From Subtercola frigoramans (GTDB taxonomy: Bacteria > Actinomycetota > Actinomycetes > Actinomycetales > Microbacteriaceae), in assembly GCF_016907385.1 (NCBI RefSeq), contig NZ_JAFBBU010000001.1, positions 186,001 to 250,000 of the forward strand: DNA of 64,000 bases, written 5' to 3'. Both the position numbers and the translations under genes were made by a program. The notes beneath the pieces are model-generated. The model did not search any database. It saw nothing but the letters and a program-made list of their open reading frames with translations, and was not told where the DNA came from. Position 1 is the first letter of the stretch. Each line of letters opens with the position of its first letter. Positions 1 through 9,310 of this stretch are shown here, piece by piece.

Positions 1-2
1 GA

Positions 3-488
3 GCAAACAGGGATGCTGACATGGTCCTCGCCGCACAGAAAGCAGCTCCACACACGACCTCTGGAGCGGTCGAGGTCGCAGCAGCATTCTTTAGATGGGC
101 AATCCGATATCCCTATCCAGCGACCGATGAGGCCGACGCCATGAGCGCGACGATCATGTCCGCTAACGCTCCAGCCTCATTCAAAGACATCGCGGGTGCC
201 TACGCACATGGGAATGACATCTCAGGGGGACAAGTTCCAGAAGGAACGGATTTCTATCTGTCTACTGTTCCAGGCCGGTGGCTAGTCGAAAGCAGTTCAA
301 CTTCCGACCAGATAACCGTCGATGTAAGCGCGGCCTTCGTTGTCGCGGATGCGCTGAGTCCAACGAAGTCAGCTTCCGAGGCTTTCATCATGGTCTGGGA
401 GGACGGCGGCTGGAAGGTCGACCGCGAGCAGCAGGCCGACACTGCCGCCCTTGCCGCGGGCGGAACTCTATTCACCGCTGGCTGCTGA
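3..488 (+). CDS. C-terminal part of a conjugation-locus protein, cut by window edge
   Basis: The frame is open from the first bases of the window, so the first ATG (position 21) need not be the true start and the gene is probably truncated on the left. The visible 155 residues contain a helical stretch with AAAFFRWAIRYPYP, then a beta-rich part ending in VWEDGGWKVDREQ, a pattern seen in NTF2-like extracellular domains of Gram-positive conjugation proteins. It ends 17 bases before the channel protein gene at 506, on the same strand, so it belongs to the same operon. I do not recognise the exact family; a VirB8/TcpC-type role is only a guess from position and fold-like pattern. Confidence 0.6.
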   Translation, partial: ANRDADMVLAAQKAAPHTTSGAVEVAAAFFRWAIRYPYPATDEADAMSATIMSANAPASFKDIAGAYAHGNDISGGQVPEGTDFYLSTVPGRWLVESSSTSDQITVDVSAAFVVADALSPTKSASEAFIMVWEDGGWKVDREQQADTAALAAGGTLFTAGC

Positions 489-505
489 GCCAGAAAGGAC
501 ACGCT

Positions 506-1945
506 ATGCCAGTCGAGCTGTCGATTTCGTCACTCACGGATAATTCTGGTTCTTGCACCGATCTCGTCTCGTGCGTTGCCGCAGGAGCGGGGAACGTAAT
601 CGGGGGCGCTGCGGGTGTCGTTAACTTTTGGACTGATCCTTGGGGTAACACTTTCAAGGCACTGCAGGATTCGGCGCGCAACTTGGCACAGTCGGTGATC
701 CCCACGGTGACTCACGCGACGCTTCCGGATCTGAACGCGGACTGGTTCCTTAAGGCGTACGCTGTCGCTTTCGCCTTGGCAATCTTTGCGGCGGTGATCA
801 TTCTGATTCCGCAGACTCTGCGAACTGCGCGGGGTAAGCAGGCTGGAAGCGAGCTGCTGGAATCCATCGGAATGTACTTCCCCCTCTTCCTGGTCGGTGC
901 AATGTTTGGGCCGGCGTTCGGCGCGGTCCTGGTGCGCTTCTTCGCCGCTTTGACCGATCTCATTGCTGGTTGGGGAATCACCGCTAGTGCGGACACCATC
1001 ACGACGAAGTTCCAGGACATGCTCAATGCTGGCGAAGCGACAGGCATCGCCGGGGGCGCGCCGGTCGGCGTTGTCCTCATGCTGCTGATGATCGTCGGCC
1101 TGCTTCTCGTCGTCCTCATGCTCATCGTGCAGTTGCTCACCCTCTACTTCACCGGCGTTCTTCTACCTCTGGGTCTGATGTGGATTATCGACCCGACGAA
1201 ACGCCAGTTCGGTTTGGCGATCATTGGGATTTGGGTCGGGGTGTTGGCCGCCCATCCGTTGTTGTTCTTCCTGCTCTCGTTCGCGTACCTCATGGTCAGC
1301 TCCAACGTTGATGCCTTCGGCTCGGGCAGCAGCCTGGAGAAAACAGTGCAACTCGTCGTTTCATTGCTTTCACTGTTCGTTGCGGGTCTCGCACCTCTTG
1401 TCTTGATGAAGCTCGCCCCGGTGCTTCCCATTGGTAACGGCGGTGGCCGTGGTCCACAATTCGCGGGGCCGGATATCGGTGCGCGGAATATGACCGACGC
1501 AAACAATCGGTATGGATCTTCCATGCCCGATTCGGGCTCGCCGTTCGGAAGCGGCCCCAGCGCACAGGCAACTTCCGTGCCTTCCTATGCCGGTGGCGGT
1601 GAGGGGCAGCCGATGGGTGCCAGCCACCTCATGGATGCCGCATCGGCGGGCTCTAAGTCGGGGGCGGCCGCCAGCGAGTCGGCGTCCGTCGGAAGTAGCG
1701 CTGCGGGTGCGGGCGTGGCGGCGGGAGAAGGCGCGGTCGCCGCCGAAGGAGGCCTTGCTGCCGCGGGCGCCGCCGAGTCATCGACCGGTGTCGGCGCCGT
1801 CATCGGCGTTCCCACCCTGATCGCCGCGGGCGCGGCAAAGGGATACGGAGTCGCGAAAGATGCCGCGAACACCGTCGGCAGTCATGCCGCGGCTCCGATC
1901 GATGATCACGAGGAGACCTACGGAAAGGATCCGTTCAATGAGTGA
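506..1945 (+). CDS. TrbL/VirB6-like conjugation membrane protein
   Basis: Polytopic membrane protein of 479 residues, likely part of the inner-membrane channel of a type IV secretion/conjugation system. ATG 506 is chosen because AGAAAGGA lies just upstream; an in-frame start near 278 would overlap the preceding gene. At least six hydrophobic segments are visible: one near residue 90, one near 130 (LFLVGAMFGPAFGAVLVRFF), a long stretch at 190-235, and more up to about 320. The last 150 residues are a soluble Gly/Ala/Ser-rich tail, common in actinobacterial TrbL-like proteins. The gene overlaps the next one by 8 bases, suggesting translational coupling. The family call rests on topology and neighbours. 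Confidence 0.75.
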   Translation: MPVELSISSLTDNSGSCTDLVSCVAAGAGNVIGGAAGVVNFWTDPWGNTFKALQDSARNLAQSVIPTVTHATLPDLNADWFLKAYAVAFALAIFAAVIILIPQTLRTARGKQAGSELLESIGMYFPLFLVGAMFGPAFGAVLVRFFAALTDLIAGWGITASADTITTKFQDMLNAGEATGIAGGAPVGVVLMLLMIVGLLLVVLMLIVQLLTLYFTGVLLPLGLMWIIDPTKRQFGLAIIGIWVGVLAAHPLLFFLLSFAYLMVSSNVDAFGSGSSLEKTVQLVVSLLSLFVAGLAPLVLMKLAPVLPIGNGGGRGPQFAGPDIGARNMTDANNRYGSSMPDSGSPFGSGPSAQATSVPSYAGGGEGQPMGASHLMDAASAGSKSGAAASESASVGSSAAGAGVAAGEGAVAAEGGLAAAGAAESSTGVGAVIGVPTLIAAGAAKGYGVAKDAANTVGSHAAAPIDDHEETYGKDPFNE

Positions 1946-3578
1946 CAGTTCAGGGGTCACCCGCTATCTCGGCGGTGAGGCCGGTCACCGCTCCTTCTTC
2001 GGGGGAACCCGGAACAAGACACGCATCACCCTCGTCGGATCGTTCCTTCTTTTCGGTCTGGTCTTCACTCCCGTTCTCGGATGGCCGGCGATCGTCATCG
2101 CACTTGTGGGGGTCGGCGTGGTGTTCGCGTTGACGGCACAGACCCATCGCGGGTCCATTCTCGAGCGGAGGAAGAAGAGGGCTAGGTGGCGGTCGCGGAG
2201 CCGGCTCGGTACCAACCGGTTCGTTCCCTACGACGTCGGCGGGTGGGACCAACTCCACGCCGCCGCTGTGCAGGGCAGTAAACAGGAACGCGCCGCAGCC
2301 GGACGGCAGATCGCGGCGATGCGGGCGAACCCTGACGGAGCCGACGGGATGGGCTGGCTGCAGTACGGCCCGAACGAACCCGGCATCGCCTGGCACCACC
2401 CCACAGGCGAAGACCCCTACTTCTCTGTCGCGTTCCGCGTCTCCGGGCAACTTCGTGGCGTCGCCTCGTCCGGGGAACTCACCCGCGCAGCTCAAGGTTG
2501 GGGTGCATTTCTTGCTGGCCGGGCGATCTCCTCCTCCCGGGTCAGCGGCGTGCAAACCCTCACCCGAGTGTTACCGCCCGACACCGCGCGGCAGCAGCAA
2601 TGGGTCGCGCAGGCGTTGGACCCGGCCGCGACCATCGACGAGCAGCAGTCCTACCGGGATGTGATCTTCCGCACCAGCGAGGACGCGATGGTGCAACGCC
2701 ATTACGTGATCGTTTCGTGGCCTCTGAACGCGGACTTCATCGACAGCGCTTCCAAGTATGGTGACGGCCGGGACGGGTGGCGGGCCCTCATGCGCGCCGA
2801 GATCGACAGCATCGACCACGGCCTCGAGGAAGCCCACATGGGTGCTGTTGCACCCCTCACGGCACGGCAGACAGCGGCGCTGATGCTGCACCAGCAAAAC
2901 CCCTCCTACCCTGTCGATGCCGTCAAACGCGCCGACCCGCTCAGTTTCGGTTTGCCGTCGCACGACGAGTTCTCCGCTCATGTCGTCTCGGGGGTCGACC
3001 CGAGCTCGGGAGACAACGTGGAGTGGTGGCATCGCACGGCGGCGATCAGAGGCGAGGCTCTCGCGGTCGCTGCACGGTCGCAACTGTGGATGCTTGACCT
3101 GCTCATCGGCCGCGAACTCGGCTTCGTCCGCTCTGTCTCCTTCCACCTGAACCTGGTCCCTGCGGCTGATGCGAAAGCTGCCGCTCGCCGCGACCTCACA
3201 TCCGACCGGTCAGAAGCGATCGCCGACGCGGCACGTGGCCTCATTGAGGACGCGGACACCAGGATCGCTCTGACCGCAGCGGGAAGACGCCACCAAGACC
3301 TTGCTGCTGGTTCACACCATCACGGCGTCGAATGGATCGGCTACGTCACCATCTCCGCACCCACCCGCGACGCACTCGCCGTCGCCTCCCGCCAGCTCGC
3401 AGAAGTCTGTAACACCGGCCTCGGCGTGGACCGGCTGGAGTGGCAAGACTCCTATCAATCCGCCGCATCCGGAACGACCTGGCCCATCGGCAGGGGCCTC
3501 AAGACCAGCAGACCGACGTTCACGACCCGGGTGTACGCGGGCCTCGCCGGTCGATCGGAAAAGGAAGCCATCTCATGA
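1938..3578 (+). CDS. SCO6880-family conjugation protein
   Basis: A 546-residue protein of the SCO6880 type found in actinobacterial T4SS-like loci. ATG 1938 overlaps the end of the upstream channel gene. Two membrane segments sit at about residues 30-70 (ITLVGSFLLFGLVF and IVIALVGVGVVFAL), followed by a basic stretch (ERRKKRARWRSRSR) and a large cytoplasmic domain with family-like runs such as DPYFSVAFRVSGQLRG and SWPLNADF. This topology resembles the N-terminal part of VirB4-type proteins without a P-loop; the next gene supplies the ATPase. Stop and next start overlap as ATGA. The biochemical role is not established. Confidence 0.8.
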   Translation: MSDSSGVTRYLGGEAGHRSFFGGTRNKTRITLVGSFLLFGLVFTPVLGWPAIVIALVGVGVVFALTAQTHRGSILERRKKRARWRSRSRLGTNRFVPYDVGGWDQLHAAAVQGSKQERAAAGRQIAAMRANPDGADGMGWLQYGPNEPGIAWHHPTGEDPYFSVAFRVSGQLRGVASSGELTRAAQGWGAFLAGRAISSSRVSGVQTLTRVLPPDTARQQQWVAQALDPAATIDEQQSYRDVIFRTSEDAMVQRHYVIVSWPLNADFIDSASKYGDGRDGWRALMRAEIDSIDHGLEEAHMGAVAPLTARQTAALMLHQQNPSYPVDAVKRADPLSFGLPSHDEFSAHVVSGVDPSSGDNVEWWHRTAAIRGEALAVAARSQLWMLDLLIGRELGFVRSVSFHLNLVPAADAKAAARRDLTSDRSEAIADAARGLIEDADTRIALTAAGRRHQDLAAGSHHHGVEWIGYVTISAPTRDALAVASRQLAEVCNTGLGVDRLEWQDSYQSAASGTTWPIGRGLKTSRPTFTTRVYAGLAGRSEKEAIS

Positions 3579-5059
3579 CCACCGAAATCCTCCCAGCCGA
3601 GACAGCCGCCGAGCGTCCTCAGAAGAAGCACACCCGGCTTGCCAAGATCCCAGGCCTGCGGATCTTCGTCTCGCCAGAAGACCCCACCCCAACCCCAGAC
3701 GCGGCGGACGACCGGCGAGATGTCGACGCACCACCATGGACTCTCCCAGGGTCACCACTTCGAGCCTCCACCCGGGCAGCGAAAACAGGTTGGTACGCGC
3801 CCTCCGCACAGGGTGCACCGTCAACGACCCGGCAAGCCGAAATACTGAACACTGCCGTAATCGGGCCTCCCACCGGAACTCGCGGCATCGTCAACGGCCG
3901 AGACACCCTCTCCCGAACCCTCATCGCCCATGACGCCGCCACCGCGTACAACTCGGAACCTCGCGAGATCACGTCCCCGAACGTTCTCGTCTTCGGCACC
4001 GTCGGCTCCGGCAAATCCTCGTTCGTCAAAACAACCCAGGTCATCCGGCCGCTGCTGCTCGATCGGCGGCGAGCGGTCGTGTTCGACAAGAAAGATGAAG
4101 GCGGCGAAGGGGAATACGCTGCCCTCACCCGCCGCCGCAACGGCGCAGCACTGTTCCGGTTCAGCACCGACGACAGCGGAACACGACTGAACATCATGGA
4201 CCCGATGATCACCCGCGGCTCCGGCCTGCAAGGCCAAACCCTGCTCCTGAACGCGGTCGCACGCATCGCTAGAAACGACACCCCATCCACCGAGTGGGAG
4301 AAGAAAGCGATCCGCGACGCCCTCGAACTCACCTTCACCCAATTCGACGACACCCGCGTACCAACCCCGGTGGATCTGCTACCTAATCTCGGCCGGATCA
4401 AAGACGCCACCGACCTCTCCGACAAAGCAAAAGACCGCCTGCACATCGCAGGGCTCTCGATCAAATACGCGCTCGAAGACTTGCTCCGCGAGTACGGCGG
4501 CCTGCTCGACGGCGAAACCAGCAAACACGTCGACCTCGCCTCCAAACTCACCACCTTCGACATCTCGCAACTCCCCGACGACGGACCCGCCGTCCCGGTC
4601 GTGATGGCCATCGGGAACATGTGGCTCATGGGCAGACTCCGCAACGAACGCGGCTACGTCACCAACGTCATCTACGAAGAGGGCTGGCACATGATCGGCG
4701 GACCCTCCGCGCACCTCATCAAGTCCAACCAGAAACTCTCCCGCTCCCTTGGTATCTCGAACGTGTTCGTCATGCACAAAGGCACCGACATCCCAGCCGA
4801 CTCACCCGGCTACACCGTCATCCAAGAAGCCCAAACCGTGTACGTGTTCAACCAAGCCCGCACCGAAGACGCCAACTGGGCCGTCAACACCTTCGGCCTC
4901 GCCCCCGAAACCGCAACCACCCTCATGAACCTCCGCCCCGGGCACTGCGTCTTCAAATACGGCTCCAATCCCGAAACCCACATGCAGCACGTCCGGTCAC
5001 CCTGGGAAACGGAAGTCACAAACACCGATAGCGCACTCGCCGCCGCAGCCACACGGTGA
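3575..5059 (+). CDS. VirB4-like conjugation ATPase
   Basis: A 494-residue ATPase expected to energise the conjugation apparatus from the cytoplasm. Walker A is GTVGSGKSS at residues 141-149; a Walker B-like NVIYEEGWHM lies near residue 373, and VIQEAQTVYVFNQ follows, as in VirB4/TraC C-terminal domains. It lacks membrane segments and the usual N-terminal VirB4 domain, which appears to be carried by the SCO6880-like protein encoded immediately upstream, with ATGA overlap. Start ATG 3575 is set by that overlap. It is shorter than classical VirB4 (about 800 residues), consistent with a split arrangement. A TraG/VirD4-type coupling ATPase is the alternative reading. Confidence 0.8.
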   Translation: MTTEILPAETAAERPQKKHTRLAKIPGLRIFVSPEDPTPTPDAADDRRDVDAPPWTLPGSPLRASTRAAKTGWYAPSAQGAPSTTRQAEILNTAVIGPPTGTRGIVNGRDTLSRTLIAHDAATAYNSEPREITSPNVLVFGTVGSGKSSFVKTTQVIRPLLLDRRRAVVFDKKDEGGEGEYAALTRRRNGAALFRFSTDDSGTRLNIMDPMITRGSGLQGQTLLLNAVARIARNDTPSTEWEKKAIRDALELTFTQFDDTRVPTPVDLLPNLGRIKDATDLSDKAKDRLHIAGLSIKYALEDLLREYGGLLDGETSKHVDLASKLTTFDISQLPDDGPAVPVVMAIGNMWLMGRLRNERGYVTNVIYEEGWHMIGGPSAHLIKSNQKLSRSLGISNVFVMHKGTDIPADSPGYTVIQEAQTVYVFNQARTEDANWAVNTFGLAPETATTLMNLRPGHCVFKYGSNPETHMQHVRSPWETEVTNTDSALAAAATR

Positions 5060-5069
5060 AAGACATCCA

Positions 5070-6152
5070 GTGCGGAAACTCGTCACCATCGGCCTCATCG
5101 GAACGCTCACCCTTGCGCTGACCGGGTCGTTCATCCTCGGTACCGGCGGTCAACGATCCGCCTGCGGAGCAACAGCCGCAGACACCACCGCCGCAGCGCA
5201 ACACCCACCCGTTGACGGGTACTCCGGCGACCAACTCGCAAACGCCGCAGCGATCATGAACGCCGGCGCCGCCCTGGGCCTTGACACCACCGGGCAGGCC
5301 ATCGGCGTCATGACCGCCATCGGCGAGTCCGGGCTACGCGACATCACCTACGGAGACGGCGCCATCAACCCCGACGGCAGCATCGCCGACTCCGTCGGAC
5401 TCTTCCAACAACAACACTGGTGGGGCAGCCTCGCCGACCGCATGGACCCCACTAAATCCGCGACACTGTTCTTCCAACGCCTCATCGCCGTACCCGGATG
5501 GCAAAGCCTCCCTCCGAGCCAAGCCGCGAACAAAGTACAAATCAACGCCGACCCGAACTACTACATCCAGTTCTACGCGGCCGCGAAAGCCATCGTCACA
5601 GGCCTCATTGGGCCTGACGCGGCTTGCGCCGCTGGCATCAGTGCAAACGCTCAGGCCCTAGCGCAGAACCTCGTCGCAGCAATCGACGCGGGCAAGCTCG
5701 TCGGCGCAGTGCCAGATCATCTAAAAGAGATTCGGTGGATCGCCGAAGGACAGACCGTGCCGAACTGCGGCATCGACGTCGGCATCCTCCAAGTCATCAC
5801 TATCGCGTACAACACCTTTGGACGCATCGGAATCTCCGACATCAACCGCGCCTGCACCGGCCAAATCGAAGGCGCCGGCACAGCCTCCGCCCACTACATC
5901 AACGGCGGCGGCCACGCCGTCGACTTCTACAGCCTCGGCGGCACCGCCACCAACGGAGCCGACGTCAACGCCATCAAGCTACTCAAGGCCCTAGACCCGG
6001 TAATGCCGAAAGGGTCCTACACCGGACAATCCGAATGCCGGGCAGCAGCAGGCGACACGCTCACACTCGACAACCTCGGACAGTTCGACGACACCTGCAC
6101 CCACGTTCATGTGCAAGTCGATCTCGCGGCACCTACATCGCTAAATCTCTGA
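5070..6152 (+). CDS. Secreted conjugation-associated peptidoglycan hydrolase, two domains
   Basis: A 360-residue exported protein starting at GTG 5070, ten bases after the ATPase gene. Residues 1-30 form a signal peptide or anchor (VTIGLIGTLTLALTGSFI). Residues about 50-190 look lysozyme-like: IGVMTAIGESGL would place a catalytic glutamate, then VGLFQQ and repeated NADPNYYIQFY. Residues about 250-355 hold GGGHAVDFYSLGG and DTCTHVHVQVD, an HxxD plus HxH arrangement like M15/VanY-type zinc peptidases. It probably opens the cell wall for T4SS assembly, a VirB1-like role. The lipoprotein encoded at 23749 shares the first domain only. Enzyme activities are inferred from motifs. Confidence 0.75.
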   Translation: MRKLVTIGLIGTLTLALTGSFILGTGGQRSACGATAADTTAAAQHPPVDGYSGDQLANAAAIMNAGAALGLDTTGQAIGVMTAIGESGLRDITYGDGAINPDGSIADSVGLFQQQHWWGSLADRMDPTKSATLFFQRLIAVPGWQSLPPSQAANKVQINADPNYYIQFYAAAKAIVTGLIGPDAACAAGISANAQALAQNLVAAIDAGKLVGAVPDHLKEIRWIAEGQTVPNCGIDVGILQVITIAYNTFGRIGISDINRACTGQIEGAGTASAHYINGGGHAVDFYSLGGTATNGADVNAIKLLKALDPVMPKGSYTGQSECRAAAGDTLTLDNLGQFDDTCTHVHVQVDLAAPTSLNL

Positions 6153-6768
6153 CGGACGGTATCACTCAGCGCACGTCGATACATTGAGATGCCTCCCGGG
6201 CTGTCTGTCCACTGACGGGCAACCTGATGTTGCGGGAACCTCTGTTGTATCCGCAGAGGCCCGTCAGTTGCGCAACAGATTGTCGCTCGAGACTGACCGA
6301 CAGCCATGCCGAACATCCACGGTGCCGCTGCGCCAGCGCAGCTCTGCTGAGACATGTTTGACCTGTCTACCGATTCACCGTAGCTCGCTCTGAAGCCTTC
6401 CGCGCCGGGCTTTCGCGGAATATTCTAGCTCGCTGCACCCGGTCCGGTATTCCACGACCCGGCACTCTCGGCGCGCCCTTTCACAAACGATTCCCTCTGC
6501 CAGACAGGCGCAAAGTAATGTTGAAGGAGCAGACGTCATGAGCGAGGCCATAGTGGTGGTCAACGGCAGACCGGATTGTTTGAGCTTTACGGCCTCGTAT
6601 CGTGCGCTGGGAGCAAGGTAGACCGGACAAGGTCGTCGACGTGACCGAAGAGGGCGGCGGCGCTGGAGTACGTTACACAGGAGCTGGGCTACAGTCAGGC
6701 GTTGTTGTGGTCGACGATAACGACCACTGGTCAGGGTACTGGGCGGACAAAATCGTGGCGCACACTTC
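6153..6768 (+). other. Non-coding or decayed stretch after the conjugation operon
   Basis: About 600 bases in which I see no convincing gene. Short frames on both strands are Arg/Ser/Pro-rich shadows without ribosome binding sites. It marks the boundary between the conjugation operon and the IS-rich zone. Confidence 0.5.
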
Positions 6769-7251
6769 ATGAACACGCTCACCGGGGACAGCAGCGGCCG
6801 CAAGGCCGGGTTCCTTGGCGGCTACACCGACGGGCGGGCGGAGATCGACGCGCTGGACCCCCACGCGGACCGGTACTACCGGCAGGCACACAACGACGAA
6901 CGCCACATCCTAAACATCGTGCAGGCCGGTCGGATCCAAGTCACCAAGTTGACGGTGGTGGAGGATACGGGGGAGTGCCGGGGTGGGACGTACGTCGAGC
7001 ATACCGATGCGACTACCCAATTTATTGAGGCGAAGTTCGGTCTTGGCGAGAACGCAGCAGTGACACTGCGCACAGGCGGCGCGGCTATTGTTATCGGCCG
7101 GAAGGCTTCAAACGCTATGGACGTGTCCTCGAGGCCGACCACATCGGTATGGATCTCAGCCGGGCCGTGGCGAGCATCCGAAGGGTCACCCGTACGGACG
7201 GCAGTCAGTAGGGGGGGAGTGGCGGTGGCTTGCGTTGCGCCTTCGAGTTAG
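6769..7251 (+). CDS. Hypothetical protein, doubtful
   Basis: A 160-residue frame starting at ATG 6769 without a clear Shine-Dalgarno sequence. Residues about 30-105 read like a real soluble protein (DPHADRYYRQAHNDERHILN, then VTKLTVVEDTGECRGG), but the last 40 residues are low-quality sequence and may lie beyond a frameshift. I do not recognise a family. It stands alone between the conjugation operon and the IS110 element and may be a remnant of a longer gene. Confidence 0.3.
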   Translation: MNTLTGDSSGRKAGFLGGYTDGRAEIDALDPHADRYYRQAHNDERHILNIVQAGRIQVTKLTVVEDTGECRGGTYVEHTDATTQFIEAKFGLGENAAVTLRTGGAAIVIGRKASNAMDVSSRPTTSVWISAGPWRASEGSPVRTAVSRGGVAVACVAPSS

Positions 7252-7386
7252 TGGGGACTTCTAACGGTCTGATGCGCGCGATCGGCGGGTGTTTGTGGTG
7301 ACAGTTTCTGTCTGGGGTGCTCGCCCGGCGCTCCTTAAGGTTGGTCGTCGGGAACGATCAGGGTTAGGCTGACTCTCCACGGTTTC

Positions 7387-7782
7387 GTGCATGATTGGCG
7401 TCATCTCGTGTCTCCTTCGTCCTACGGCAATCTCGATGGCACTTTGCCGTTCCGGCTCGGCGTCGTCCAAGACGCCGCCGGCACCGTGATCCTCGACAAC
7501 ACAGACTGGCCCTTGCTGGCGGCGAACGCGCTCGTTGCAGGCCTCGGTACGCCAGCGCTCAGGCAGCTCGCCAGTGAGAGTGCCCGCACCGACCCGGTGA
7601 TACTCCGCGAGCTCCGCCGCCAGGTCAACGCGGAGCTGAACATCAGAACGCCGAGAGCCGATGATGCGGCTTGGTGCGTGGCCCTGATCCTCTGCCAGCG
7701 AGCCGAAGATGGAGAGGCTGGACCGTACGCAACCGCGATGCGGATCGCTGCTCTGATCGGCTACCCGAATGAACGAAGATAA
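7387..7782 (+). CDS. Hypothetical protein
   Basis: A 131-residue frame starting at GTG 7387 (alternative GTG 7408). Composition is protein-like: FRLGVVQDAAGTVILDNTDW, then a helical part with LLAANALVAGLG, and ADDAAWCVALILCQRAEDGE near the C terminus. No membrane segment or signal is evident and no family is recognised. It lies just outside the downstream end of the IS110 transposase gene, so it may be ordinary cargo of the replicon. No clear ribosome binding site is seen. Confidence 0.4.
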   Translation: MHDWRHLVSPSSYGNLDGTLPFRLGVVQDAAGTVILDNTDWPLLAANALVAGLGTPALRQLASESARTDPVILRELRRQVNAELNIRTPRADDAAWCVALILCQRAEDGEAGPYATAMRIAALIGYPNERR

Positions 7783-7828
7783 TGGGCGTTATATCTGGAT
7801 CTGGCGGGGGTGGATGCTCCTATTGTTG

Positions 7829-9094
7829 TCAAGGGGTGTTCGGTGGTGCGATTCGGCTTAGCGCTGCGGTGACGAGTTGTTCGAGTTGTGGGTCGGCTCG
7901 GGTGCCGATCTCGAGTCGTCGGAGGCGTTGGTAGGGGACACCGAGCGATGCGGCAAGTACCGTGATCGGAGTGCCGGTCTGTTGGCGTCTGGCGCGCAAC
8001 TGCTGGCCGATAGGCGTCTCGGGGCTAGGACTCGTGAGTACGGCGAAGATCTCGTTCGCGATGTGTCGTTTGAGGCAGCGCCTGATGTCCCGATCCGTGA
8101 GTCCCTGGGCGCGACGTCGTTCGAAGTACGCCATCGTTCGCGGTTCTCGGTGGCGCATGCGGAGTAGAACGATTCGATGAAGGGCGCTGTTGGCGTTCCT
8201 GTTCCCTCCGCGTGAAAGACGGTGTCGTGCACGCTGACCGGAGGAGGCCGGGATCGGAGCGACGCCCGCCATCGCCGCGAATGCTGCTTTAGACGTCAAG
8301 CGTTCCGGGTTGTCGCCTGCTGCGATGAGGAGCGTCGTTGCCGTGACGACCCCGACGCCGCCGACGGTGAGGAGAGTTGGATTGACTTCTCGGACCAGAG
8401 CGTCGAGCTGCTGGTCGATGACTGCAATTTCGTCTGCGAGTGCGACGTGGCGAACCGCGAGTCTCTTAAGTGTCTGACGGGCGATGTTCTCGGGGTCGAT
8501 GCCGCTTCGAGGGCGGGTGCGAGCGAGTATGGGGACAAGCTTGAGGCTCGTGAGGGCGCGATAATCGCTGCGAACCGCCTCGGGCGCCGTGATGAGTAGC
8601 GAATGGATCTGGTTCATCGTCTGGGAACGGGCTTTGCCGGCTGCGTGCCGTTCCCTCATCAGGAGCCGTAACGATTCCACTTCCCCGTCGCCGCTCTTCG
8701 GGGTGGCAGCATCAGTACCGGCCAGGACGCTCACGGCTGCTTGGTGTGCGTCGAGCGGGTCTGATTTCCCTTTCAAACGTCGGGCTTGCCGGTTTTGCCG
8801 CGCCACCTCAACGACGGTGAAGCCACCGAGGCCAAGGACTCGGGCGATGCCGGCACCGTACGACCCGGTGCCCTCAATACCGACACGTTCGATCGCGCCG
8901 TGAGAGCTCAGAAACTCCACTATCTGCTCATAGCCGCGGCTCGTCGTCAGGAACTCGTGATCCTCGACTGATCGCCCGACGTGATCGATGATAGCGACGT
9001 GATGGGTGTTCTTATGCGTGTCAATGCCAGCGAAAAGCGCGCCCGGCGGTGCGGGTGGATTGGCTCTTGCTGCGGTGACTGTCATGCTTGTCAT
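7829..9094 (-). CDS. IS110-family transposase with C-terminal HTH-like extension
   Basis: A 421-residue DEDD transposase/recombinase. The RuvC-like domain shows AGIDTHK (D25), GIEGTGSYG (E74) and KSDPLDAHQAA (D112, D115); the C-terminal Tnp_20 domain has GVAPIPASSGQ with the expected catalytic serine region, followed by HRLSRGGNRNANSALHRI. Beyond the usual end, about residues 360-410 add a helix-turn-helix-like segment (IGQQLRARRQQTGTP, then LAASLGVPYQRLRRLE). ATG 9094 follows GAGGAAGGGAT; a second ATG lies three codons in. IS110 elements lack typical inverted repeats, and recent work shows they use a structured bridge RNA from the element's non-coding end; see 9095-9310. Confidence 0.93.
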   Translation of the reverse strand: MTSMTVTAARANPPAPPGALFAGIDTHKNTHHVAIIDHVGRSVEDHEFLTTSRGYEQIVEFLSSHGAIERVGIEGTGSYGAGIARVLGLGGFTVVEVARQNRQARRLKGKSDPLDAHQAAVSVLAGTDAATPKSGDGEVESLRLLMRERHAAGKARSQTMNQIHSLLITAPEAVRSDYRALTSLKLVPILARTRPRSGIDPENIARQTLKRLAVRHVALADEIAVIDQQLDALVREVNPTLLTVGGVGVVTATTLLIAAGDNPERLTSKAAFAAMAGVAPIPASSGQRARHRLSRGGNRNANSALHRIVLLRMRHREPRTMAYFERRRAQGLTDRDIRRCLKRHIANEIFAVLTSPSPETPIGQQLRARRQQTGTPITVLAASLGVPYQRLRRLEIGTRADPQLEQLVTAALSRIAPPNTP

Positions 9095-9310
9095 AGACGG
9101 ATCCCTTCCTCAGTTATGTCGTGAAACGTCACTGCGGGTCGGGTAGGCAGACAGCACAAAGATGAGACCACTTCCCGGTCAGGCTCCTATCAAGTCATGT
9201 TCTGCCCGACCCGCAACAACTCCGGTGTCGGTGGACAGATCCACTTAAAGACAACCCTCACGGGTGTCGGTGTAACAGCGAGTCACACCGGCACTGGAGC
9301 CACATCCATC
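9095..9310 (-). ncRNA. Structured IS110 upstream region, candidate bridge RNA
   Basis: The roughly 200 bases upstream of the IS110 transposase hold three hairpins. Stem 1 pairs 9134-9143 with 9205-9214 (10 perfect pairs), extended by 9148-9151 with 9201-9204 across a bulge. Stem 2 pairs 9231-9235 with 9240-9244 (4-base loop). Stem 3 pairs 9264-9273 with 9285-9294 (10 pairs, one G-U). IS110-group elements are known to encode a bridge RNA in this position; that this segment is one is inference, and guide loops were not identified. Confidence 0.5.

Noticed and set aside
712..1140. Minus-strand frame opposite the TrbL-like gene
   Set aside because: Shadow of a real membrane protein gene; high Met/Ala content reflects the opposite-strand codons.
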